A DNA stretch of 64,000 bases. It comes from Odiellus spinosus (lineage: Eukaryota; Arthropoda; Arachnida; Opiliones; Phalangiidae). The DNA is taken from the NCBI GenBank assembly GCA_963920705.1, contig CAWUCO010000167.1, forward strand, positions 620,001-684,000, written 5' to 3'. Below, in pieces: positions 22,162 through 35,262 of the stretch. Under the pieces are notes generated by a model, which was given only the letters and a program-made list of their open reading frames with translations, made no database searches and was not told the origin of the DNA. Both the position numbers and the translations under genes were made by a program. How positions within the stretch are numbered: position 1 is the stretch's first letter; every line of letters begins with the position of its first letter.

Positions 22162-23670
22162 GTTTTGGCAATTTAGACAAAACCAAAGTCATTCGAAAGA
22201 GCAATTAATGGACAGTCTAAATAATAAGAGTTTTCAAAAATCCGTTGAAAAACAAGAAAAATATGGCCAATTCAAGAAATCATACAATATCAAAATAGTC
22301 AAATTTCAGATTTTAAAAATTCGCTTTTTGATATTAGATGTTTTTTGAATTGACCATATTTTCCATGTTTTTCAACGGATTTTCCAAAACTCTTGTTTTT
22401 AAGATAGTCCAATATTTGTTCTTTCGATAGGTGTTGATTTTGTCTAAATCGCTTAAAAATCAAATGTTTTGTGTCCATTTGAATCCAATAATCTTGGATT
22501 TTTAAGCGTTTTTGCTTAATTTTAACCAATTTTATATTTGTCACGTTTTGGCAATTTAGACAAAACCAAAGTCATTCGAAAGAGCAATTAATGGACAGTC
22601 TAAATAATAAGAGTTTTCAAAAATCCGTTTAAAAACAAGAAACATATGGCCAATTCAAGAAATCATACAATATCAAAATAGTCAAATTTCAGATTTTAAA
22701 AATTAGCTTTTTGATATTAGATGTTTTTTGAATTGACCATATTTTCCTTGTTTTTCAACGGATTTTCCAAAACTCTTGTTTTTTAGATAGACCAATATTT
22801 GCTCTTTCGAGTGGTGTTAATTTTGTCTAAATCGATTAAAAATCAAATGTTTTGTGTCCATTTGAATCCAATAATCTTGGATTTTTAAGCGTTTTTGCTT
22901 AATTTTAACCAATTTTATATTTGTCACGTTTTGGCAATTTAGACAAAACCAAAGTCATTCGAAAGAGCAATTAATGGACAGTCTAAATAATAAGAGTTTT
23001 CAAAAATCCGTTGAAAAACAAGAAAAATATGGTTAATTCAAGAAATCATACAATATCAAAATAGTCAAATTTCAGATTTTAAAAATTCGCTTTTTGATAT
23101 TAGATGTTTTTTGAATTGACCATATTTTCCATGTTTTTCAACGGATTTTCCAAAACTCTTGTTTTTAAGATAGTCCAATATTTGTTCTTTCGATAGGTGT
23201 TTATTTTGTCTAAATCGCTTAAAAATCAAATGTTTTGTGTCCATTTGAATCCAATAATCTTGGATTTTTAAGCGTTTTTGCTTAATTTTAACCAATTTTA
23301 TATTTGTCACGTTTTGGCAATTTAGACAAAACCAAAGTCATTCGAAAGAGCAATTAATGGACAGTCTAAATAATAAGAGTTTTCAAAAATCCGTTTCAAA
23401 ACAAGAAACATATGGCCAATTCAAGAAATCATACAATATCAAAATAGTCAAATTTCAGATTTTAAAAATTAGCTTTTTGATATTAGATGTTTTTTGAATT
23501 GACCATATTTTCCTTGTTTTTCAACGGATTTTCCAAAACTCTTGTTTTTTAGATAGTCCAATATTTGCTCTTTCGATAGGTGTGGATTTTGTCTAAATGT
23601 ACATTTGAATCCAATAATCTTGGATTTTTAAGCGTTTTTGCTTAATTTTAACCAATTTTATATTTGTCAC
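22162..23670. repeat. HOR: 2-monomer unit of 766 bp, two copies, the last monomer truncated
   Basis: The monomers ending at 22544 and 23310 both carry CTTGTTTTTAAGATAG; those ending at 22927 and 23670 both carry GAAACATATGG, AAATTAGCTTTT and TTCCTTGTTTTTCAACGG. Differences are scattered (GGTTAATTC at 23031, GTGTTTATTT at about 23199), so this copy pair is older-looking than the HORs to the left. Confidence 0.82.
23311..23670. repeat. 360-bp monomer with a 23-bp deletion
   Basis: Between 23598 and 23599 the 23 bp starting CGCTTAAAAATCAAATG are missing (GTCTAAAT is followed directly by GTACATTTG). The deletion removes exactly the first half of the 12-bp dyad plus 11 bp of its spacer. It is the largest length change in the window. 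The minus-strand frame is lost here. Confidence 0.88.
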
Positions 23671-25200
23671 GTTTTGGCAATTTAGACAAAACCAAAGTCA
23701 TTCGAAAGAGCATTAATGAACAGACTAAATAATAACAGTTTTCAAAAATCCGTTGAAAAACAAGAAAAATATGGCCAATTCAAGAAATCATACAATATCA
23801 AAATAGTCAAATTTCAGATTTTAAAAATTCGCTTTTTGATATTAGATGTTTTTTGAATTGACCATATTTTCCATGTTTTTCCACGGATTTTCAAAAACTC
23901 TTGTTTTTTAGATAGACCAATATTTGCTCTTTCGAGTGGTGTTAATTTTGTCTAAATCGCTTAAAAATCAAATGTTTTGTGTCCATTTGAATCCAATAAT
24001 CTTGGATTTTTAAGCGTTTTTGCTTAATTTTAACCAATTTTATATTTGTCACGTTTTGGCAATTTAGACAAAACCAAAGTCATTCGAAAGAGCAATTAAT
24101 GGACAATCTAAATATTAAGAGTTTTCAAAAATCCGTTGAAAAACAAGAAAAATATGGCTAATTCAAGAAATCATACAATTTCAAAAAAGTCAAATTTCAG
24201 ATTTTAAATATTCGCTTTTTGATATTAGATGTTTTTTGAATTGACCATATTTTCCATGTTTTTCAACGGATTTTCCAAAACTCTTGTTTTTTAGATAGTC
24301 CAATATTTGCTCTTTCGATAGGTGTTGATTTTGTCTAAATCGCTTAAAAATCAAATGTTTTGTGTCCATTTGAATCCAATAATCTTGGATTTTTAAGCGT
24401 TTTTGCTTAATTTTAACCAATTTTATATTTGTCACGTTTTGGCAATTTAGACAAAACCAAAGTCATTCGAAAGAGCAATTAATGGACAGTAAAAATAATA
24501 AGATTTTTCAAAAATCCGTTGAAAAACAAGAAAAATATGGCCAATTCAAGAAATCATACAATATCAAAATAGTCAAATTTCAGATTTTAAAAATTCGCTT
24601 TTTGATATTAAATGTTTTTTGAATTGACCATGTTTTCCATGTTTTACAACGGATTTTCCAAAACTCTTGTTTTTTAGATAGTCCAATATTTGTTCTTTCG
24701 ATAGGTGTTGATTTTGTCTAAATCGTTTAAAAATCAAATGTTTTGTGTCCATTTGAATCCAATAATCTTGGATTTTTAAGCGTTTTTGCTTAATTTTAAC
24801 CAATTTTATATTTGTCACGTTTTGGCAATTTAGACAAAACCAAAGTCATTCGAAAGAGCAATTAATGGACAGTCTAAATAATAAGAGTTTTCAAAAATCC
24901 GTTGAAAAACAAGAAAAATATGGCCAATTCAAGAAATCATACAATATCAAAATAGTCAAATTTCAGATTTTAAAAATCGCTTTTTGATATTAAATGTTTT
25001 TTGAATTGACCATGTTTTCCATGTTTTACAACGAATTTTCCAAAACTCTTGTTTTTTAGATAGTCCAATATTTGTTCTTTCGATAGGTGTTGATTTTGTC
25101 TAAATCGCTTAAAAATCAAATGTTTTGTGTCCATTTGAATCCAATAATCTTGGATTTTTAAGCGTTTTTGCTTAATTTTAACCAATTTTATATTTGTCAC
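23671..25200. repeat. Four diverged monomers; with the copy before them, part of a permuted 4-mer seen again at 29797-31326
   Basis: Marks here are GAGCATTAATGAACAGAC (about 23710), AATTTCAAAAAAGTC with AAATATTCGC (about 24178-24214), and a 1-bp deletion giving TAAAAATCGC (about 24971). The monomer with AAATATTCGC recurs as 29797-30179, and the pair 23311-24052 recurs as 30563-31326, in rotated order. No gene is present. Confidence 0.72.
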
Positions 25201-28200
25201 GTTTTGGCAATTTAGACAAAACCAAAGTCATTCGAAAGAGCAATTAATGGACAGTCAAAATAATAAGAATTTTCAAAAATCCGTTTAAAAACAAGAAAAA
25301 TATGGCCAATTCAAGAAATCATACAATATCAAAATAGTCAAATTTCAGATTTTAAAAATTCGCTTTTTGATATAAAATGTTTTTTGAATTGACCATATTT
25401 TCCATGTTTTTCCACGGATTTTCAAAAACTCTTGTTTTTTAGATAGACCAATATTTGCTCTTTTGAGTGGTGTTAATTTTGTCTAAATCGCTTAAAAATC
25501 AAATGTTTTGTGTCCATTTGAATCCAATAATCTTGGATTTTTAAGCGTTTTTGCTTAATTTTAACCAATTTTATATTTGTCACGTTTTGGCAATTTAGAC
25601 AAAACCAAAGTCATTCGAAAGAGCAATTAATGGACAGTCTAAATAATAAGAGTTTTCAAAAATCCGTTGAAAAACAAGAAAAATATGGCCAATTCAAGAA
25701 ATCATACAATATCAAAATAGTCAAATTTCAGATTTTAAAAATTCGCTTTTTGATATTAGATGTTTTTTGAATTGACCATATTTTCCATGTTTTTCAACGG
25801 ATTTTCCAAAACTCTTGTTTTTTAGATAGTCCAATATTTGTTCTTCCGATAGGTGTTGATTTTGTCTAAATCGCTTAAAAATCAAATGTTTTGTGTCCAT
25901 TTGAATCCAATAATCTTGGATTTTTAAGCGTTTTTGCTTAATTTTAACCAATTTTATATTTGTCACGTTTTGGCAATTTAGACAAAACCAAAGTCATTCG
26001 AAAGAGCAATTAATGGACAGTCTAAATAATAAGAGTTTTCAAAAATCCGTTGAAAACCAAGAAAAATATGGCCAATTCAAGAAATCATACAATATCAAAA
26101 TAGTCAAATTTCAGATTTTAAAAATTCGCTTTTTGATATTAAATGTTTTTTGAATTGACCATGTTTTCCATGTTTTACAACGGATTTTCCAAAACTCTTG
26201 TTTTTTAGATAGTCCAATATTTGTTCTTTCGATAGGTGTTGATTTTGTCTAAATCGCTTAAAAATCAAATGTTTTGTGTCCATTTGAATCCAATAATCTT
26301 GGATTTTTAAGCGTTTTTGCTTAATTTTAACCAATTTTATATTTGTCACGTTTTGGCAATTTAGACAAAACCAAAGTCATTCGAAAGAGCAATTAATGGA
26401 CAGTCAAAATAATAAGAATTTTCAAAAATCCGTTGAAAAACAAGAAAAATATGGCCAATTCAAGAAATCATACAATATCAAAATAGTCAAATTTCAGATT
26501 TTAAAAATTCGCTTTTTGATATAAAATGTTTTTTGAATTGACCATATTTTCCATGTTTTTCCACGGATTTTCAAAAACTCTTGTTTTTTAGATAGACCAA
26601 TATTTGCTCTTTTGAGTGGTGTTAATTTTGTCTAAATCGCTTAAAAATCAAATGTTTTGTGTCCATTTGAATCCAATAATCTTGGATTTTTAAGCGTTTT
26701 TGCTTAATTTTAACCAATTTTATATTTGTCACGTTTTGGCAATTTAGACAAAACCAAAGTCATTCGAAAGAGCAATTAATGGACAGTCTAAATAATAAGA
26801 GTTTTCAAAAATCCGTTGAAAAACAAGAAAAATATGGCCAATTCAAGAAATCATACAATATCAAAATAGTCAAATTTCAGATTTTAAAAATTCGCTTTTT
26901 GATATTAGATGTTTTTTGAATTGACCATATTTTCCATGTTTTTCAACGGATTTTCCAAAACTCTTGTTTTTTAGATAGTCCAATATTTGTTCTTCCGATA
27001 GGTGTTGATTTTGTCTAAATCGCTTAAAAATCAAATGTTTTGTGTCCATTTGAATCCAATAATCTTGGATTTTTAAGCGTTTTTGCTTAATTTTAACCAA
27101 TTTTATATTTGTCACGTTTTGGCAATTTAGACAAAACCAAAGTCATTCGAAAGAGCAATTAATGGACAGTCTAAATAATAAGAGTTTTCAAAAATCCGTT
27201 GAAAACCAAGAAAAATATGGCCAATTCAAGAAATCATACAATATCAAAATAGTCAAATTTCAGATTTTAAAAATTCGCTTTTTGATATTAAATGTTTTTT
27301 GAATTGACCATGTTTTCCATGTTTTACAACGGATTTTCCAAAACTCTTGTTTTTTAGATAGTCCAATATTTGTTCTTTCGATAGGTGTTGATTTTGTCTA
27401 AATCGCTTAAAAATCAAATGTTTTGTGTCCATTTGAATCCAATAATCTTGGATTTTTAAGCGTTTTTGCTTAATTTTAACCAATTTTATATTTGTCACGT
27501 TTTGGCAATTTAGACAAAACCAAAGTCATTCGAAAGAGCAATTAATGGACAGTCAAAATAATAAGAATTTTCAAAAATCCGTTGAAAAACAAGAAAAATA
27601 TGGCCAATTCAAGAAATCATACAATATCAAAATAGTCAAATTTCAGATTTTAAAAATTCGCTTTTTGATATAAAATGTTTTTTGAATTGACCATATTTTC
27701 CATGTTTTTCCACGGATTTTCAAAAACTCTTGTTTTTTAGATAGACCAATATTTGCTCTTTTGAGTGGTGTTAATTTTGTCTAAATCGCTTAAAAATCAA
27801 ATGTTTTGTGTCCATTTGAATCCAATAATCTTGGATTTTTAAGCGTTTTTGCTTAATTTTAACCAATTTTATATTTGTCACGTTTTGGCAATTTAGACAA
27901 AACCAAAGTCATTCGAAAGAGCAATTAATGGACAGTCTAAATAATAAGAGTTTTCAAAAATCCGTTGAAAAACAAGAAAAATATGGCCAATTCAAGAAAT
28001 CATACAATATCAAAATAGTCAAATTTCAGATTTTAAAAATTCGCTTTTTGATATTAGATGTTTTTTGAATTGACCATATTTTCCATGTTTTTCAACGGAT
28101 TTTCCAAAACTCTTGTTTTTTAGATAGTCCAATATTTGTTCTTCCGATAGGTGTTGATTTTGTCTAAATCGCTTAAAAATCAAATGTTTTGTGTCCATTT

Positions 28201-28647
28201 GAATCCAATAATCTTGGATTTTTAAGCGTTTTTGCTTAATTTTAACCAATTTTATATTTGTCACGTTTTGGCAATTTAGACAAAACCAAAGTCATTCGAA
28301 AGAGCAATTAATGGACAGTCTAAATAATAAGAGTTTTCAAAAATCCGTTGAAAACCAAGAAAAATATGGCCAATTCAAGAAATCATACAATATCAAAATA
28401 GTCAAATTTCAGATTTTAAAAATTCGCTTTTTGATATTAAATGTTTTTTGAATTGACCATGTTTTCCATGTTTTACAACGGATTTTCCAAAACTCTTGTT
28501 TTTTAGATAGTCCAATATTTGTTCTTTCGATAGGTGTTGATTTTGTCTAAATCGCTTAAAAATCAAATGTTTTGTGTCCATTTGAATCCAATAATCTTGG
28601 ATTTTTAAGCGTTTTTGCTTAATTTTAACCAATTTTATATTTGTCAC
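25201..28647. repeat. HOR: 3-monomer unit of 1149 bp, three copies
   Basis: Units 25201-26349, 26350-27498 and 27499-28647. Within each unit: a monomer with AATAAGAATTTTC, GATATAAAATG and CTCTTTTGAGTGG; a monomer with GTTCTTCCGATAGG; and a CCATGTTTTACAACGG monomer with GTTGAAAACCAAG. The first unit differs by CCGTTTAAAA (about 25281) for CCGTTGAAAA. This is the only HOR with three full tandem copies in the window. Confidence 0.9.
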
Positions 28648-31600
28648 GTTTTGGCAATTTAGACAAAACCAAAGTCATTCGAAAGAGCAATTAATGGACA
28701 GTCTAAATAATAAGAGTTTTCAAAAATTCGTTGAAAAACAAGAAAAATATGGCCAATTCAAGAAATCATACAATATATAAATAGTCAAATTTCAGATTTT
28801 AAAATTCGCTTTTTGATATTAGATGTTTTTTGAATTGACCATATTTTCCTTGTTTTTCAAGGGATTTTCCAAAATTCTTGTTTTTTAGATAGACCAATAT
28901 TTGCTCTTTCGAGTGGTGTTAATTTTGTCTAAATCGCTTAAAAATCAAATGTTTTGTGTCCATTTGGATCCAATAATCTTTGATTTTTAAGCGTTTTTGC
29001 TTAATTTTAACCAATTTTATATTTGTCACGTTTTGGCAATTTAGACAAAACCAAAGTCATTCGAAAGAGCAATTAATGGACAGTCTAAATAATAAGAGTT
29101 TTCAAAAATTCGTTGAAAAACAAGAAAAATATGGCCATTTCAAGAAATCATACAATATCAAAATAGTCAAATTTCAGATTTTAAAAATTCGCTTTTTGAT
29201 ATTAAATGTTTTTTGAATTGACCATGTTTTCCATGTTTTACAACGGATTTTCCAAAACTCTTGTTTTTTAGATAGTCCAAATTTTTGTTCTTTCGATAGG
29301 TGTTGATTTTGTCTAAATTGCTTAAAAATCAAATGTTTTGTGTACATTTGAATCCAATAATCTTGGATTTTTAAGCGTTTTTGCTTAATTTTAACCAATT
29401 TTATATTTGTCACGTTTTGGCAATTTAGACAAAACCAAAGTCATTCGAAAGAGCATTAATGAACAGACTAAATAATAAGAGTTTTCAAAAATCCGTTGAA
29501 AAACAAGAAAAATATGGCCAATTCAAGAAATCATACAATATCAAAATAGTCAAATTTCAGATTTTAAAAATTCGCTTTTTGATATTAAATGTTTTTTGAA
29601 TTGACCATGTTTTCCATGTTTTACAACGGATTTTCCAAAACTCTTGTTTTTTAGATAGTCCAAATTTTAGTTCTTTCGATAGGTGTTGATTTTGTCTAAA
29701 TCGCTTAAAAATCAAATGTTTTGTGTCCATTTGAATCCAATAATCTTGAATTTTTAAGCGTTTTTGCTTAATTTTAACCAATTTTATATTTGTCACGTTT
29801 TGGCAATTTAGACAAAACCAAAGTCATTCGAAAGAGCAATTAATGGACAGTCTAAATAATAAGAGTTTTCAAAAATCCGTTGAAAAACAAGAAAAATATG
29901 GCCAATTCAAGAAATCGTACAATTTCAAAAAAGTCAAATTTCAGATTTTAAATATTCGCTTTTTGATATTAGATGTTTTTTGAATTGACCATATTTTCCA
30001 TTTTTTTCAACGGATTTTCCAAAACTCTTGTTTTTTAGATAGTCCAATATTTGCTCTTTCGATAGATGTTGATTTTGTCTAAATCGCTTAAAAATCAAAT
30101 GTTTTGTGTCCATTTGAATCCAATAATCTTGGATTTTTAAGCGTTTTTGCTTAATTTTAACCAATTTTATATTTGTCACGTTTTGGCAATTTAGACAAAA
30201 CCAAAGTCATTCGAAAGAGCAATTAATGGACAGTCAAAATAATAAGAGTTTTCAAAAATCTGTTGAAAAACAAGAAAAATATGGCCAATTCAAGAAATCA
30301 TACAATATCAAAATAGTCAAATTTCAGATTTTAAAAATTCGCTTTTTGATATTAAATGTTTTTTGAATTGACCATGTTTTCCATGTTTTACAACGGATTT
30401 TCCAAAAATCTTGTTTTTTAGATAGTCCAATATTTGTTCTTTCGATAGGTGTTGATTTTGTCTAAATCGCTTAAAAATCAAATGTTTTGTGTCCATTTCA
30501 ATCCAATAATCTTGGATTTTTAAGCGTTTTTCCTTAATTTTAACCAATTTTATATTTGTCACGTTTTGGCAATTTAGACAAAACCAAAGTCATTCGAAAG
30601 AGCAATTAATGGACAGTCTAAGTAATAAGAGTTTTCAAAAATCCGTTTAAAAACAAGAAAAATATGGCCAATTCAAGAAATCATACAATATCAAAATAGT
30701 CAAATTTCAGATTTTAAAAATTAGCTTTTTGATATTAGATGTTTTTTGAATTGACCATATTTTCCATGTTTTTAAACGGATTTTCCAAAACTCTTGTTTT
30801 TTAGATAGTCCAATATTTGCTCTTTCGATAGGTGTGGATTTTGTCTAAATCGCTTAAAAATCAAATGTTTTGTGTACATTTGAATCCAATAATCTTGGAT
30901 TTTTAAGCGTTTTTGCTTAATTTTAACCAATTTTATATTTGTCACGTTTTGGCAATTTAGACAAAACCAAAGTCATTCGAAAGAGCATTAATGAACAGAC
31001 TAAATAATAAGAGTTTTCAAAAATCCGTTTAAAAACAAGAAAAATATGGCCAATTCAAGAAATCATACAATATCAAAATAGTCAAATTTCAGATTTTAAA
31101 AATTCGCTTTTTGATATTAGATGTTTTTTGAATTGACCATATTTCCGTGTTTTTCCACGGATTTTCAAAAACTCTTGTTTTTTAGATAGACCAATATTTG
31201 CTCTTTCAAGTGGTGTTAATTTTGTCTAAATCGCTTAAAAGCCAAATGTTTTGTGTCCATTTTAATCTAATAATCTTGGATTTTTAAGCGTTTTTGCTTA
31301 ATTTTAACCAATTTTATATTTGTCACGTTTTGGCAATTTAGACAAAACCAAAGTCATTCGAAAGAGCAATTAATGGACAGTCAAAATAATAAGAGTTTTC
31401 AAAAATCTGTTGAAAAACAAGAAAAATATGGCCAATTCAAGAAATCATACAATATCAAAATAGTCAAATTTCAGATTTTAAAAATTCGCATTTTGATATT
31501 AAATGTTTTTTGAATTGACCATGTTTTCCATGTTTTACAACGGATTTTCCAAAACTCTTGTTTTTTAGATAGTCCAATATTTGTTCTTTCGATAGGTGTT

Positions 31601-31709
31601 GATTTTGTCTAAATCGCTTAAAAATCAAATGTTTTGTGTCCATTTCAATCCAATAATCTTGGATTTTTAAGCGTTTTTCCTTAATTTTAACCAATTTTAT
31701 ATTTGTCAC
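28648..31709. repeat. Diverged stretch of eight monomers with many private changes
   Basis: Lengths are 382, 384, 383, 383, 383, 383, 381 and 383 bp. The first CCTTGTTTTTCAAGGG monomer of the window ends at 29029. Two copies share TTTTTCCTTAATTTT (30180-30562 and 31327-31709, 1147 bp apart). Single changes such as AAATTGCTT (about 29316), TTTTTTTCAACGG (about 30002) and TTTCCGTGTTTTTCCACGG (about 31143) are common, so homogenisation looks weaker here. No gene is present. Confidence 0.75.
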
Positions 31710-31739
31710 GTTTTGGCAATTTAGACAAAACCAAAGTCA

Positions 31740-34700
31740 TTCGAAAGAGCAATTAATGGACAGTCTAAATAATAAGTTTTCAAAAATCCGTTGAAAAACA
31801 AGAAAAATATGGCCAATTCAAGAAATCATACAGTATCAAAATAGTCAAATTTCAGATTTTAAAATTCGCTTTTTGATATTAGATGTTTTTTGAATTGACC
31901 ATATTTTCCTTGTTTTTTAAGGGATTTTCCAAAACTCTTGTTTTTTAGATAGACCAATATTTGCTCTTTCGAGTGGTGTTAATTTTGTCTAAATCGCTTA
32001 AAAATCAAATGTTTTGTGTCCATTTGGATCCAATAATCTTTGATTTTTAAGCGTTTTTGCTTAATTTTAACCAATTTTATATTTGTCACGTTTTGGCAAT
32101 TTAGACAAAACCAAAGTCATTCGAAAGAGCAATTTATGGACAGTCAAAATAATAAGAATTTTCAAAAATCCGTTGAAAAACAAGAAAAATATGGCCAATT
32201 CAAGAAATCATACAATATCAAAATAGTCAAATTTCAGATTTTAAAAATTCGCTTTTTGATATTAGATGTTTTTTGAATTGACCATATTTTCCATGTTTTT
32301 CCACGGATTTTCAAAAACTCTTGTTTTTTAGATAGACCAATATTTACTCTTTCGAGTGGTGTTAATTTTGTCTAAATCGCTTAAAAGCCAAATGTTTTGT
32401 GTCCATTTGAATCTAATAATCTTGAATTTTTAAGCGTTTTTGCTTAATTTTAACCAATTTTATATTTGTCACGTTTTGGCAATTTAGACAAAACCAAAGT
32501 CATTCGAAAGAGCAATTAATGGACAGTCTAAATAATAAGAGTTTTCAAAAATCCATTGAAAACCAAGAAAAATATGGCCAATTCAAGAAATCATACAATA
32601 TCAAAATAGTCAAATTTCAGATTTTAAAAATTCGCTTTTTGATATTAAATGTTTTTTGAATTGACCATGTTTTCCATGTTTTACAACGGATTTTCCAAAA
32701 CTCTTGTTTTTTAAATAGTCCAATATTTGTTCTTTCGATAGGTGTTGATTTTGTCTAAATCGCTTAAAAATCAAATGTTTTGTGTCCATTTGAATCCAAT
32801 AATCTTGGATTTTTAAGCGTTTTTGCTTAATTTTAACCAATTTTATATTTGTCACGTTTTGGCAATTTAGACAAAACCAAAGTGATTCGAAAGAGCAATT
32901 AATGGACAGTCTAAATAATAAGAGTTTTCAAAAATCCGTTGAAAAACAAGAAAAATATGGCCAATTCAAGAAATCATACAATATCAAAATAGTCATATTT
33001 CAGATTTTAAAAATTCGCTTTTTGATATTAAATGTTTTTTGAATTGACCATATTTTCCATGTTTTTCAACGGATTTTCCAAAACTCTTGTTTTTTAGATA
33101 GTCCAATATTTGTTCTTTCGATAGGTGTTGATTTTGTCTAAATTGCTTAAAAATCAAATGTTTTGTGTCCAATTCAATCCAATAATCTTGGATTTTTAAG
33201 CGTTTTTGCTTAATTTTAACCAATTTTATATTTGTCACGTTTTGGCAATTTAGACAAAACCAAAGTCTTTCGAAAGAGCAGTTAATGAACAGTCTAAATA
33301 ATAAGAGTTTTCAAAAATCCGTTGAAAAACAAGAAAAATATGGCCAATTCAAGAAATTAGTGAATATCAAAATAGTCAAATTTCAGATTTTAAAAATTCG
33401 CTTTTTGATATTAGATGTTTTTTGAATTGACCATATTTTCCATGTTTTTCAACGGATTTTCCAAAACTCTTGTTTTTTAGATAGTCCAATATTTGTTCTT
33501 CCGATAGGTGTTGATTTTGTCTAAATCGCTTAAAAATCAAATGTTTTGTGTCCAATTGAATCCAATAATCTTGGATTTTTAAGCGTTTTTGCTTAATTTT
33601 AACCAATTTTATATTTGCCACGTTTTGGCAATTTAGACAAAACCAAAGTCATTCTAAAGAGCAATTAATGGACAGTCTAAATAATAAGTTTTCAAAAATC
33701 CGTTGAAAAACAAGAAAAATATGGCCAATTCAAGAAATCATACAGTATCAAAATAGTCAAATTTCAGATTTTAAAATTCGCTTTTTGATATTAGATGTTT
33801 TTTGAATTGACCATATTTTCCTTGTTTTTTAAGGGATTTTCCAAAACTCTTGTTTTTTAGATAGACCAATATTTGCTCTTTCGAGTGGTGTTAATTTTGT
33901 CTAAATCGCTTAAAAATCAAATGTTTTGTGTCCATTTGGATCCAATAATCTTTGATTTTTAAGCGTTTTTGCTTAATTTTAACCAATTTTATATTTGTCA
34001 CGTTTTGGCAATTTAGACAAAACCAAAGTCATTCGAAAGAGCAATTTATGGACAGTCAAAATAATAAGAATTTTCAAAAATCCGTTGAAAAACAAGAAAA
34101 ATATGGCCAATTCAAGAAATCATACAATATCAAAATAGTCAAATTTCAGATTTTAAAAATTCGCTTTTTGATATTAGATGTTTTTTGAATTGACCATATT
34201 TTCCATGTTTTTCCACGGATTTTCAAAAACTCTTGTTTTTTAGATAGACCAATATTTGCTCTTTCGAGTGGTGTTAATTTTGTCTAAATCGCTTAAAAGC
34301 CAAATGTTTTGTGTCCATTTGAATCTAATAATCTTGAATTTTTAAGCGTTTTTGCTTAATTTTAACCAATTTTATATTTGTCACGTTTTGGCAATTTAGA
34401 CAAAACCAAAGTCATTCGAAAGAGCAATTAATGGACAGTCTAAATAATAAGAGTTTTCAAAAATCCATTGAAAACCAAGAAAAATATGGCCAATTCAAGA
34501 AATCATACAATATCAAAATAGTCAAATTTCAGATTTTAAAAATTCGCTTTTTGATATTAAATGTTTTTTGAATTGACCATGTTTTCCATGTTTTACAACG
34601 GATTTTCCAAAACTCTTGTTTTTTAAATAGTCCAATATTTGTTCTTTCGATAGGTGTTGATTTTGTCTAAATCGCTTAAAAATCAAATGTTTTGTGTCCA

Positions 34701-35262
34701 TTTGAATCCAATAATCTTGGATTTTTAAGCGTTTTTGCTTAATTTTAACCAATTTTATATTTGTCACGTTTTGGCAATTTAGACAAAACCAAAGTGATTC
34801 GAAAGAGCAATTAATGGACAGTCTAAATAATAAGAGTTTTCAAAAATCCGTTGAAAAACAAGAAAAATATGGCCAATTCAAGAAATCATACAATATCAAA
34901 ATAGTCATATTTCAGATTTTAAAAATTCGCTTTTTGATATTAAATGTTTTTTGAATTGACCATATTTTCCATGTTTTTCAACGGATTTTCCAAAACTCTT
35001 GTTTTTTAGATAGTCCAATATTTGTTCTTTCGATAGGTGTTGATTTTGTCTAAATTGCTTAAAAATCAAATGTTTTGTGTCCAATTCAATCCAATAATCT
35101 TGGATTTTTAAGCGTTTTTGCTTAATTTTAACCAATTTTATATTTGTCACGTTTTGGCAATTTAGACAAAACCAAAGTCTTTCGAAAGAGCAGTTAATGA
35201 ACAGTCTAAATAATAAGAGTTTTCAAAAATCCGTTGAAAAACAAGAAAAATATGGCCAATTC
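31740..35262. repeat. HOR: 5-monomer unit of 1912 bp, almost two copies
   Basis: Copy one runs from about 31740 to 33350 and on, and copy two from about 33655 to 35262, at an offset of 1912 bp. Shared marks: the 380-bp monomer with AATAAGTTTTC and CAGTATCAAA, GCAATTTATGG with AATAAGAATTTTC, ATCCATTG with GAAAACCAAG, CAAAGTGATTCG, and CAAAGTCTTTCGAAAGAGCAG. The match ends inside the fifth monomer, where copy one has GAAATTAGTGAATATC (about 33353) and copy two the usual sequence. Copy one's fifth monomer also carries TTTGCCACG at the GTG position, changing the second codon. Confidence 0.83.
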
